Source: Amoebidium appalachense (lineage: Eukaryota > Ichthyosporea). From it: 64,000 bases of DNA. Positions 14,866-25,352 of the stretch are shown in pieces. The stretch is from positions 14,198,001 through 14,262,000 of the forward strand of contig CAVNZM010000004.1 of NCBI GenBank assembly GCA_963693365.1, in the 5' to 3' direction. A model generated the notes under the pieces. The model saw only the letters and a program-made list of their open reading frames with translations. It was not told the DNA's origin and made no database searches. The position numbers and the translations under genes are program-made. The number at the start of each line of letters is the position of its first letter. Within the stretch, counting starts at the first letter, position 1.

Positions 14866-15053
14866 ACACACACACACAGGTGCGGATACCCGGGGGGCTG
14901 AGCAAAGAAACCATGGTGGCGCATGGGAACGAAGGAAAGGGCAAAGGGCGCAAAAAGGAGACGGAGGCACCGAGTGAGGGGGGAGGGTTGATAGGCATCA
15001 GTCTGTGCTTCAAGCGCTATGTCTTTGACCCCACAAAGAAGATGGTGCAGTAG
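3591..15053 (+). CDS. EEFSEC: Selenocysteine-specific elongation factor eEFSec (18 exons)
   Basis: This GTPase carries Sec-tRNA to UGA codons on the ribosome, working with SECIS-binding protein. Exons read: 3591-3660, 4669-4794, 5288-5365, 5762-5832, 5959-6057, 6187-6312, 7085-7190, 7709-7767, 8488-8547, 9038-9109, 9914-10004, 10652-10717, 11277-11447, 12014-12084, 12738-12797, 13434-13527, 13838-13887, 14880-15053. All have GT/AG borders and phases join to an uninterrupted 547-codon frame (animal eEFSec is about 590 residues). GTPase motifs are visible: P-loop GHVDCGKT (about residue 15), RGITLDLG (switch I), DCPGH (G3) and NKTD (G4). Strong family signatures follow: IIDLMMLVIDVTKGMQTQ, KSMQMFH, VTQFD..LLERGL and GRGLFKKET. 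The C-terminal segment FKRYVFD ends the domain IV that recognises SECIS machinery. The start of exon 7 is the least certain border. The P-loop has Cys where animal homologues have Ser. Introns are full of microsatellites. Confidence 0.95.
7486..7700. repeat. Intronic ~50-bp minisatellite
   Basis: About five imperfect tandem units lie in intron 7 of the eEFSec gene. Each contains AATGCCAGTGCTCTTTTGTAG followed by TTAGCACCACCGCT, with small deletions between units. Confidence 0.85.
9341..9462. repeat. Intronic 43-bp minisatellite
   Basis: Nearly three units of GTGTCAGTGTGATATTATTC plus GTATCAACACCCATGCTGTA lie in tandem in intron 10 of the eEFSec gene. Confidence 0.85.
10443..10603. repeat. 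(GGT)n and ~135-base poly-G tract in intron
   Basis: A short (GGT)8 runs into G with only scattered single A interruptions, in intron 11 of the eEFSec gene just before exon 12. Long G runs of this kind occur on the coding strand of many introns here. Confidence 0.9.
10824..10928. repeat. (CA)n followed by (CACT)n array
   Basis: Dinucleotide CA repeats to about 10,870 are followed by about 14 copies of the tetranucleotide CACT, in intron 12 of the eEFSec gene. Confidence 0.9.
11535..11612. repeat. (CA)n microsatellite in intron
   Basis: About 38 CA units with one CG interruption lie in intron 13 of the eEFSec gene, followed by poly-C near 11,693-11,710. Confidence 0.9.
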
Positions 15054-15192
15054 GTGGGCATGATGGTTGCCTGGGCGTGTGCATGTGTGTGCTATGTGTG
15101 TGCACGTGTGTATGTGGTGGAGGGTGTGGGTATAGGGCATACCCATTTTAATACTGCTGATTCACCGGCACATTTGGGTGTAGGGGGCGGGT

Positions 15193-15226
<34 letters not shown>

Positions 15227-15237
15227 TGTGTGTTTGT

Positions 15238-15274
<37 letters not shown>

Positions 15275-15610
15275 GGGGGGAGGGGGGGCTAAGGTGTGAA
15301 TGAATGCGAAGACCAGCAAGGGACTTGTGATGAGCACACGTGTCTGCCATGTGTGCAGTAGAGTAACCAAATTTGGTAGTAAACTTAGTGTTATGTTCCA
15401 AGTGTGATGTGTATGCTGTGGAGTAACCAAATTTGGTAATATAATGTGCTAATTTTCGTAGTGTGGTGTATGAAGTGGAGAAAGTCAAACTTAGTCTAGC
15501 TCATTAAATCAAAGTGCCAAACAGTTCTATGATATACATGAATGCAGTCAGTGTTTGGATGCTACGTACGAGTAAAGAGCTGTGTTTGAAGCCAACGTCC
15601 CCTCCGAGAC
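15054..15610. other. 3' flank of eEFSec, no gene
   Basis: A T-tract and a poly-G tract (15,195-15,290) are followed by two imperfect copies of GAGTAACCAAATTTGGTA (about 15,361 and 15,421). No ORF is convincing. The flank probably includes the eEFSec 3' UTR, and a SECIS-independent terminator cannot be read. Confidence 0.4.
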
Positions 15611-16202
<592 letters not shown>

Positions 16203-16203
<1 letters not shown>

Positions 16204-17548
16204 CACACGAGTGTCCTTCTGCAAAAACACCAAACAGGCGCCCGTGCACGCAAGCACACATTGCGCAAGCACACACACACTGCACACATGTACACGCACA
16301 GACGCACACACATACGCGCGCAGGCAGACACGTTCACGCCCACACTCACAGCACAGTACCACAGGCCGTGACTGAGCCCGTAATGCTGGGGGCCCAAAAC
16401 AAACCCGTGTATCCACAATGTGTTGCCATGGTGATCTGGCAGGTCCCTTTCATTCACATGGCAGAGGCAACCCCATTCAATCGCTACGGCAAGCCATGCA
16501 TACACACAGATGGAAATGTGCAATGGCTCACTGACCCAAAACCAGCACTCTACAGCACTCTGCTGAATGCACGTGAATGTGGGCGTGCCGGCAGTGACAC
16601 GTGATTTCTTGGTGACGTCATACGGACATCTCACGTACATGTGCATGTGGGACAGCCGCCGTGTGCAGCTGTCACACATGTGCATGTCCAGATGTGAAAC
16701 TGCTGATAACCTGTAAAAAGCCCAGCAGACAATGTTTTCTTCAAGTAAGACAGTGCCGACACTCCTAGCTTTACACACTCATCAATAATGAGTCATATGT
16801 ACCTGTTTACTTATTTCGTAAATTTGTAGGTCGTGGTGACGTTTCTTATCAGTCTCCCATTTTGTTGAGTGACTTGAGTGTAGGGTCCAGCCAATCAAAC
16901 CCAACCGGCTTGAACGAACAACTGACAAACACCCACTCACTCTAAACATAAAAAAACATGCCTAGCGGCGATTGGCTGGAGCGTATATCCTAAAAAAGCA
17001 GATTGCGCCAAGCGTTTTGATTGGAGACTTCGCCACTTGCGCCGGTTTCAAAAATCTACAGCAAACGCTAATGACATGTAACCATTAGGTAACAGGAATT
17101 ACCTATCACCAGTTTTGTATCACAGTAAAATCTTGAAGCACGAGTAGTCCATGCTGCCGAATATCAAACGACTGCCATGTATCTTATGTAACATTTTCAT
17201 ATAATTTTTTAATGATAATTTTAAATAAAGCTGGCTATAATATATATATCATGACCATATTCTTTGTAGTATACTCTGCATACGTTCAGGCAGCCGCGTA
17301 TGACGTGATGCTCTTTCTACCAATGGGATGGTGGCACCATCAACACTCTGGGACGCATTCCATGTTTGCCAACAGCAACAAAACTATCCGCGGTGGCGCA
17401 CCCTGCGCACAGTTGCCGCTGACACAGCCAACCACCACACAGACATTTCGTGCAACTATTTTGTGTGTTCACACCTCCTATATATCACCGCGTTGCGGGC
17501 TACTTATAGTCGGGCGCTTTCATAGCGCCACTTTCTGGTGGTCTCGAT
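16203..17548. other. Intergenic region upstream of ceramide kinase
   Basis: No supported gene. CCAAT or ATTGG boxes occur near 16,896, 16,971, 17,020 and 17,322, consistent with promoter sequence for the downstream gene. The 17,190-17,260 stretch is AT-rich with TATATATA. Confidence 0.4.
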
Positions 17549-19167
17549 ATGCTTGACACGCTCAACCCACGCGAGGCGCAATATCAGTCATTCAGTCGCG
17601 TGCATTCTGTTCCCGTAGAGCTTTTGCAAGAGGCATCGATGCCACGGCATGTGTACAGTGTGCATAGACACAAGCACACAGTGAAAACCACTGTTAAAGG
17701 GTCAGTTTTTGACGAGCGCGTGTTAGGGAAGATACGTCCTTTTGGCTTTCACATTCGAGCTGGAAGAATTGGTGGGGGGAAAGCAGTTGCAGAGCTAGTT
17801 AACAAAGGAAAACGTAGAATGGTGAACCTAGAGAACGAGTGCATCCAATGGTACGATGAGGATGGGTCGATGCACACCATAGCCTTGCACGACGTGCTCT
17901 CTGTCACGGTGGCTGCCTCCACGCTTGCACACCCCGCAAGCAGCCCGCCGTCCACCCCCCCAGAGGAGAGCAAGGTGCTACTAGTTCCTCAGGTCAGCCA
18001 GTGCCCCCAGACAGGCCTGCTGGCCCAGGCCGTGCAGGTCATGTTTTCCGTGCAGGCAGTGACAAAGGGGGACGACTGTGTGTGGCGCCTGGAGGAGTTT
18101 CATTTCGAGTGCACAGAGTACGTGCTTCTTTCCGCTTCCCCCCCTCCCCCCCCCCCCTACTTCTCCCCCCCCCCCCCCCCCTGGCGAGGATGGGCTCTGT
18201 TGAGCATGCATGCTCTTTATGTGTGGTTTGCACTTTGCATCGCATTGTCCATTGTTTTTTTGTGCTTCGTACTTTATAGCGCATTCAACTCCCCCTCCCA
18301 ACCCCATCCTCCACTTCACTGTCTCTCGTGTTCCCCCATTTCTATTTCCCTTTGCTTCCACATACCGTGCCGAGCAAGCAAGTCACACACGCAACCATAA
18401 ACTTATTTCCACCTTGAACCTTAGAGGGCTGGCTTCTGGTTGCTGTGTTTTATGGTTCAGCAGTTTAGATTACTGCCCCCCACTATTCTTACTTCCTGGC
18501 CGCACACTGTTTAAGTTCCCCCTCTCCCCCGCTCCCTCCCCCCCCCCCCCTCCCCCCCCGGGCCTCGGTTGTATTTTGCCTTATTTGGCACTCCATAAGT
18601 GCCCCTTTCTACCCCCCTCCTCTACGGCGTTTTATGTGCATTGCCCTCTTGCGCCGCACTTCCATTAGTATCTGTGTACAAGGTTCCAGTGCAGCACATT
18701 CCTTGCTTCCAAAGGCTTGCATGCCCAGCCCTTTTTTGGTTGTTGTTGTTTTAATTTTTAATTTATGGCTCGCCTCCTGCACCTCGTGCCCTATGCAGCA
18801 AAACCGTCCGTGACCTCGCCCCTCACAATTCCTTCCCCCCATTCAGTGCGGCAACTAGTCAGTTGTGGATCGCTGCGTTCCGCCAGGCACTGCAATGTGA
18901 GCACAGGCCGAAGAAGCTTCTAGTCCTTATCAACCCGTACGGGGGCTGGAAGAAGGCACCGACTGTGTACCAAGACGTAGCGGCACCAATATTCCAGGCT
19001 GCTAAAATTACGACGGACGTGATAGCCACAAAGCACGCAGACCATGCACGGGAGATAATCGAGGGATATACTGGGTTGGATAGTCTGGATGGTGTCGTGG
19101 CCGTGGGTGGTGATGGCTTCTTCAATGATGTATGAAACCCCCCTCCCCCCAGCCCTCCCCCCCCCCC

Positions 19168-19198
<31 letters not shown>

Positions 19199-20046
19199 AC
19201 ATACATAAAGAAAAACAAAAAATAAAAAAAAAATTCAGGAAAAAAGATGATGAGAAGAACAACATGGAAGCCCCCCCCCTCCCCCCCCCCCCCCCTCCCC
19301 ACCCCCCAAAAAAAGGGGGGGGGGGAGGGGGGAGAACAAAGTAATATTCATAACAACAACACGAATGATAATTGTAACTTGGGGAAAGGGAGAAAACACA
19401 AGATTTTTTAAAACTTTCGGATCCGGAGGAACACAAAATAATTATGAACGGAAGAGGAGGATAAGAGTCGGATTCTGCCAAATTAGGAACTTGCCTGGCT
19501 TTCTTTGCTCCTTTTTTTCAAGGCACTGCCCTCCTCTCCATTCATGGTCTCCCGGCTTGCCATCCGTTTCGTGCAATGTATGTTTGCATGGCTTGTGCAC
19601 ATTTACCATGATAGATAGCTGGCGATCCTGGCCTGACCAACCAACCCCCCCCCCCCTTCCGTAGGTTCTAAATTGTGTTCTGGCACGCACGGACCGGCCG
19701 GCCCACCTCCGACTAGGGCTGATACCTGCGGGGTCGACCAATTGTGTTATTTATAGCGCCACGGGCACTGACGATGCAACCACTGCCGCCCTGCACATAG
19801 CTTTGGGCAGCCGCACGCCATTGGACGTTGCTATGGTGACGGGGGGCCAAGGTGTGCCCCGATTGGCTGCCTCCCTGGTGACGTATGGCTTCTATGGTGA
19901 CGTCGTAACCAACAGGTAAGAGGGGCCAAGGGAGGGGGAGAGGTGGGGAGGGGAGGGGGGGTTGCACTCTTATTCATCTGTTAGGAGACTTTTCCCATCG
20001 AATGTGTGAAGGTGGGAAGGAGGCCCCCAGGGGCAGGGGAGAAAGA

Positions 20047-20094
<48 letters not shown>

Positions 20095-20267
20095 CATATG
20101 TAGGGGCTTTGATTTGCCGCATGTTTTTTGGGTTAGCAGCTGAGGTGGAACACAGTTTTGTTTAGTTGGCTGACACGAGATGCTTTGCTTCTCCCTGACT
20201 CTCGCATGCACTGTCACACGCTACACTGAACCCTGCATGAGCACTAATACACACACGCTCGCACGCG

Positions 20268-20343
<76 letters not shown>

Positions 20344-21006
20344 GAGCGCTACCGGTGGATGGGACCTCTGCGCTACAATTGGTCTGGGTTCCGTGCCTTT
20401 ATGAAGAAATCAACATACGGGGGGACCCTATACGTGAAACGGGCTGACAAGGGCCGTGGTGAGGGGGGTCTATGCCTGAAAGAATGCCCCACGTGCCCGG
20501 CCGATCTGCCCACAGCAAATGCGCCAGCCGAAGCTCCCCACACACTGTCGCTCACCAAACCAGCAGAATTCAAAGCAGAGGATGGATGGGAGGTGATCGA
20601 GGGGGACTTCATGTGCATTAATGCCGCCGTAATTTCGTGCCGCTGTGAAAAATCCCCCAACGGCATGGCACCCCACGCGCATCTCTCAGACGGGTGCCTG
20701 GATCTTATTCTTGTGCGCAACTGCCGCCACGACCAGTATCTGTTCCATCTCACCTGCCTAGCTGACCGGGCAGCAGACCACCTGGCCTTTGATTTTATCG
20801 ACGTTATCAAGGCGCGCGAATTTTGGTTTGAACCCCGCGAAAATTCCCCAAAGAGTAGGTGGGTGGCGGATGGGGAGCCACTGGATGACGGGGGTCGGGT
20901 GGGGGTCCAAGTGCAGTCGAATTTGGTGCACATTTTTGCCTCCCGGCCCAGCCATCCCCCAAAAGTGATTCCCAGGCTGGAGTCGGGTGCAGGTGGCCAG
21001 GAGTAA
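17549..21006 (+). CDS. CERK: Ceramide kinase, 4 exons
   Basis: The enzyme phosphorylates ceramide to ceramide 1-phosphate. Exons read 17549-18117, 18847-19129, 19665-19915 and 20343-21006, all GT/AG, with phases joining to a 588-codon product (human CERK is 537 aa). An alternative in-frame start is at 17639. Exon 1 holds a PH-like N-terminal region. Exon 2 opens the diacylglycerol-kinase-type catalytic domain with INPYGG and GGDGFFND, the nucleotide-binding glycine motif. Exon 3 carries LIPAGSTNCV. Exon 4 holds RWMGPLRYNWSG, the CERK-type Cys-rich CxxCP segment, then HLSDGCLDLILVR. These motifs in order distinguish CERK from sphingosine kinase and DAG kinase. Introns contain poly-C, poly-G and a (CA)n tract that directly abuts the last acceptor site. 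The gene looks intact. Confidence 0.93.
19133..19335. repeat. Poly-C / A-rich / poly-C / poly-G intronic tract
   Basis: Low-complexity sequence in CERK intron 2. Two C runs are separated by A-rich sequence and followed directly by a G run. Confidence 0.85.
20050..20342. repeat. Intronic poly-G and terminal (CA)n in CERK intron 3
   Basis: A run of about 42 G lies at 20,050-20,091. About 33 CA units fill 20,275-20,342 up to the acceptor CACAG, so the CA array itself replaces the polypyrimidine tract. Confidence 0.85.
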
Positions 21007-21490
21007 GACACCTCGTCCAATCCGCATTGTTTGTTAAAAGTTTTGTAAAATGGTGGAATCACAACCACTAGAGAATGCATGGGTGGTTCACTATGCCCAG
21101 AATTCCTTCAATCAGGAGTTTGATTTACGAATGTCTTGGCATGGGACCTTTCTTTTTTTTATAGTAGTGTTGTGGAGGTAAGAAGTTGAACGTTGGCAGT
21201 TTTCAAATAGCCTAAACATTGGTTTCAGCCAGAAATCGTGATCGAAACGAAAATAATTACATAGCATACGTATAAATAAGAAATCATCGATTTTTGAATA
21301 ACTGAGTAGCAGTTTACACAAGCATTTTCGATTTTTTGCCAGGTTTAACCCAGGGCCTGCCAAAATGGAATGCTGATGCGTAACGGATAAATAAATGAAA
21401 CCGTTTGTATTTTTGCCACGGCCTGTTTGCTTGCCACGTTGGTGGTGAGTGTGGGGCACTGCCGTACGCGTTATACATTGTGTGGTAAAT

Positions 21491-21529
<39 letters not shown>

Positions 21530-21819
21530 AATCCGAATGTTGCAGCAGCAATGGGCATGCTCCGCCGGCCAATATAGAAGGGCATACCCAAAGTGCAATG
21601 TTCGTAAAAAAAAAAAGACGGTGTACTAGATCAAGTTTTTAATACATATTTTTGCTCATATTCATTCCCTTTTTTTTTTCCTTCCCATTTGTTATATTGC
21701 GTGATACGATCAGGGTTAACGTTCGATTTTTCGAAAAACCGTTTCGGAAATTCGAAACTTTTTGAACGGTTTCCGAAAGACCATCCAGGGGATTGGGGGG
21801 AGGCCTAGCTGGGGGGCAG
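21007..21819. other. Intergenic region, no gene
   Basis: Mostly AT-rich, with a T9 plus G32 run at 21,490-21,529. At about 21,723-21,777 short arms containing TTCGAAAAACCGTTTC and GAACGGTTTCCGAAA form an imperfect palindrome. Confidence 0.4.
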
Positions 21820-22742
21820 TGTTGTAATACGTAGTATTTACATATTGTAAGATCTTCTCAGTTCGTGTTATGTTTTCATTCATTTACTTAGTGAAAGAGA
21901 TATGCTCCTTGTACGTAAATTATGACATCGATCTTCAGTGTGTCTGAGTACTTGTAATCGTGTTGTGTCGGCTATATTCGTGTGTTTAAGATATCGATTA
22001 CAGCAACTGATTATAGGTACACGAGTCTACCCAGTGAGGGAGAAACGTGTACATGTTATGTGTACATGAATATCTTCAGTTATAACTGTGTTTTCATGTT
22101 CGTGTTTTCTGTCCTGCTTTCTTTTCTTTTTCCTCTTTCTTCTTCTTTCTTTTCTCTTTCTTTCTTCTCTTGTTTCCTTTCACATAATTATTTTTCTTTC
22201 TCACTAATATACGTTGAGTAGATTTATATTACTCGTTATGTTTTGATTGGTAGAAAAACACTTAGGTTACACTTTAGCTTGTCAGGTATGATTCATAGCT
22301 TAGTCAACCACTTTTGTTTTGTGTGTTGCCGTACTATATCCAATCAGTGGACTTAGTCAGAAAATGTCTGAGTCTTTGTAGCCGATGATAGGTTAGAAAC
22401 ATCACCTCTTTCCTCGTTACTCTTCACCTCATTTCTTTCTTGTAGCTGTGACCTATGGTGTGCGTTCCTGTGTCTCCGGATCTATCCGGGAAATAATCAG
22501 TTAATTGTGATTGGTTATTTTAGACATAGATCTGATTTCCGACTCACGTATGGATTTAACTTAAGGGAATTTCAGGTATTTATTCGAGATCAAAATAAAT
22601 TGAGTTCAGTCGTGTCTAAACATTGATGTCTGTTGTGTACACTGCTCCGATCGTTCCGTGTTTTGTTGTTGTGTGTCTGTGGTGTTTTCACACTGCACCA
22701 CTGTGTCTCTGCTTCCGTCTCAAATACTTATAGAATTTTACA
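21820..22742 (+). mobile_element. Solo LTR, family A
   Basis: This 923-bp unit starts TGTTGTAATACG and ends AATTTTACA, i.e. TG...CA. It is flanked by a perfect 5-bp target-site duplication GGCAG (21,815-21,819 and 22,743-22,747). No internal retroelement genes are present, so it is a solo LTR left by recombination. The same family occurs truncated at 49-737 and inverted at 60,039-60,964. True orientation of the family is not proven. Confidence 0.9.
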
Positions 22743-22822
22743 GGCAGCGTACCATCGCAAAGTGTCTCGGTACTATGGGGTGGTAAGAGCAAGAATCGTG
22801 TTTTCACGACATGGGGATGCCG

Positions 22823-22984
22823 GAGGCAAGACCATTTCTCGCTACCGTCGTGGCTCCCTGAGACTCATGGACATGAAATCAGAGGCAAGTACGGGAGTTT
22901 ATTATTTTGAAAAAATAAATTATATACTCCAAAAGAATATTATGATTAACTGTTGATTGACATCCAACGAACCATGAAAACTAT
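22823..22984 (+). repeat. Segmental duplication, copy 1
   Basis: The stretch from CGGAGGCAAGACCATTTCTC to the SINE target site matches 24,297-24,455, apart from small indels. After the SINE the similarity resumes (23,587 onward versus 24,461 onward), including GTGCGTGCATGTAAGTGCAC and a (GT)n array. The duplication therefore predates the SINE insertion in copy 1 and the Polinton insertion in copy 2. Confidence 0.8.
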
Positions 22985-23576
22985 TTTTTTATTTTTTTAT
23001 TTTATCCCGTTTCACTCCCGGCGAGGCACTGCCTCAGGGGAGCTTACCGTCTTCCGCCTAGACACAGATCGTACTGTATAGCACACTCATAAGTCAGGAT
23101 TCTAATTGACCCCAACTGGCACTATTTTTAGTTACGCCTTATCCCACGGTTCTAGCCGCAGCAACGCTAGTGGGGAAGTGAGCACAGCTCACTTTAACAA
23201 CACCAGCCGGGAGCGACCCGGGACACATACACAAACATAAAGACTTGAAAGGGGAAGACCCCATGCCCAGGACGCTGACCCGAACCGTGGCCGGTGATTT
23301 GGATTGGTCTCCCACTTGAACCGTTCGTTGGGCTGGGATGGCCAAGCGCCGCGCCGTCGGCGTCAGAGGGCTTGTGCTGTTCATGACGTCATGTCTTGCG
23401 GCCGGATGATAACAAATTGGTGGTGCTGCTTGACGTGGTCTGGGGTGATGGCTTCTAGGGGGCGGCCAGACTGGTGGACCGTCGAGGCAGAAAAATCGGA
23501 AGTAACCAGGATCGATCCTGCGACTTTGAGCTTGACACGCAGAGATCTTACCATTGCACCAACCCGCCCCCCAACC
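22985..23576 (-). mobile_element. tRNA-derived SINE
   Basis: On the minus strand the head at 23,500-23,575 has an A-box-like GGTGCAATGGTAAG and a B-box-like GGATCGATCC, typical of a tRNA-derived pol III promoter. The 3' end is an A-rich tail with T interruptions (22,985-23,006). A perfect 10-bp target-site duplication, TGAAAACTAT, lies at 22,975-22,984 and 23,577-23,586. Length is about 592 bp. A related remnant is at 2,279. Confidence 0.88.
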
Positions 23577-23622
23577 TGAAAACTATGGTGTGTGTGCGTG
23601 CATGTAAGTGCACGTACGGCGT

Positions 23623-24296
<674 letters not shown>

Positions 24297-24491
24297 GACG
24301 GAGGCAAGACCATTTCTCGCTACCGTCGTGGCTCCCCGAGGCTTCAGAGGCAAGTACGGGAGTTTATTATTTTGAAAAAATAAAATAAATACTCTAAAAG
24401 AATATTATGAATAACTTATGAATAACTGTTGATTGACATCTAACGAACCATGAAACCTATGGTGTGTGTGCGTGCATGTAAGTGCACGTAC

Positions 24492-24549
<58 letters not shown>

Positions 24550-24551
24550 TG
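24297..24551 (+). repeat. Segmental duplication copy 2 with (GT)n, left flank of Polinton
   Basis: Homologous to 22,823-22,984 plus 23,587-23,640. It ends in (GT)n at about 24,493-24,551, which abuts the Polinton left end. Confidence 0.8.
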
Positions 24552-25031
24552 ACTACAATGAGGGGCGCGGCACATGGTTAATGTCGACGTCATCAAAGAT
24601 GACGTCACATTAACCATTATCCGCCCCCCTCAGGATATGGGATATGTGGATATGAGATATGTGATATCTGTGTACACATATCGCGATATGGGATATGTGA
24701 TATGGGTGGATCATCATATATGTACAGGAGCACGTGCACACACTGTGTGTGTGTGTGTGTAAAACACGTGCAGAGCACGTGGTTTTAATTAAATGATTAA
24801 ACAATTAAAGAGAGAGAGGGCGTGTCACGTGTACGCGTACGTGTACGCGTACATGTGGTGCGTACATGTACACAAGTGCGGATCAAAGGAATGCGAAGGT
24901 TTGCGCAAGGCGTCCAATGGGAATTCGAATTCTGAATTCCATGTACAAGGCGTCCAATGGTATTACGGATGCGCAGGGCGGCCAATGATAATTCGGCTCA
25001 AAAAAGCCAATTGCCGCACAAGGCGTCCAAT
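24552..25031 (+). repeat. Polinton left terminal inverted repeat
   Basis: Matches the reverse complement of 58,524-58,997 with few differences. From the outside in it holds an imperfect palindrome with TGACGTCA-like cores (24,578-24,615), GATATG-rich repeats (24,634-24,712), a short (GT)n, a CACGTGCAGAGCACGTG palindrome (24,764-24,780), (GTACGC)n words and the first GGCGTCCAAT motifs. Confidence 0.93.
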
Positions 25032-25113
25032 GAGCATTAAGGACGGCACATTCCATCCCAAAGGCGTCCAATGAGCGCCCGGATCGGTCAATCTGGGTCT
25101 CTTATTGGACGCC
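24909..25113 (+). promoter_or_regulatory. Array of GGCGTCCAAT motifs upstream of polB
   Basis: Copies lie at 24,909, 24,949, 24,977 (GGCGGCCAAT), 25,022, 25,063 and inverted at 25,104. They contain CCAAT boxes and lie 240-440 bp before the polymerase start at 25,353. The same word, inverted, occurs in the right TIR and at 54,106. Inferred to be a viral promoter element; integrase or terminal-protein binding is an alternative. Confidence 0.6.
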
Positions 25114-25352
25114 TTAGGTACACAGGCGGTCACCGCGGCCACACACACACACACACAAACACGCACAGACGTTGTTTTTTGCAAGATGTTTGCTTTGGAG
25201 ATTTATTGCACAGGCACAGGCTTGTTATTTTGCATGCTGTTCTTTATTGAGGCGTTGCCCTGGCACAGCCAGGCTTAGCCTAGTAATTATTAAGTAGATT
25301 GATACTTGAGATTTATAAGATTGCAGCCTGAGATCTAAGGTTACATTTCAAG

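Noticed and set aside
22751-22890. Exon with an RHG phosphatase-like motif (FSRHGD)
   Set aside because: A single short motif in a duplicated repeat-rich segment, without further support.
23500-23575. Functional tRNA gene
   Set aside because: A and B boxes are present, but no full cloverleaf or acceptor stem could be read, and the sequence continues into a SINE body with tail and TSD.
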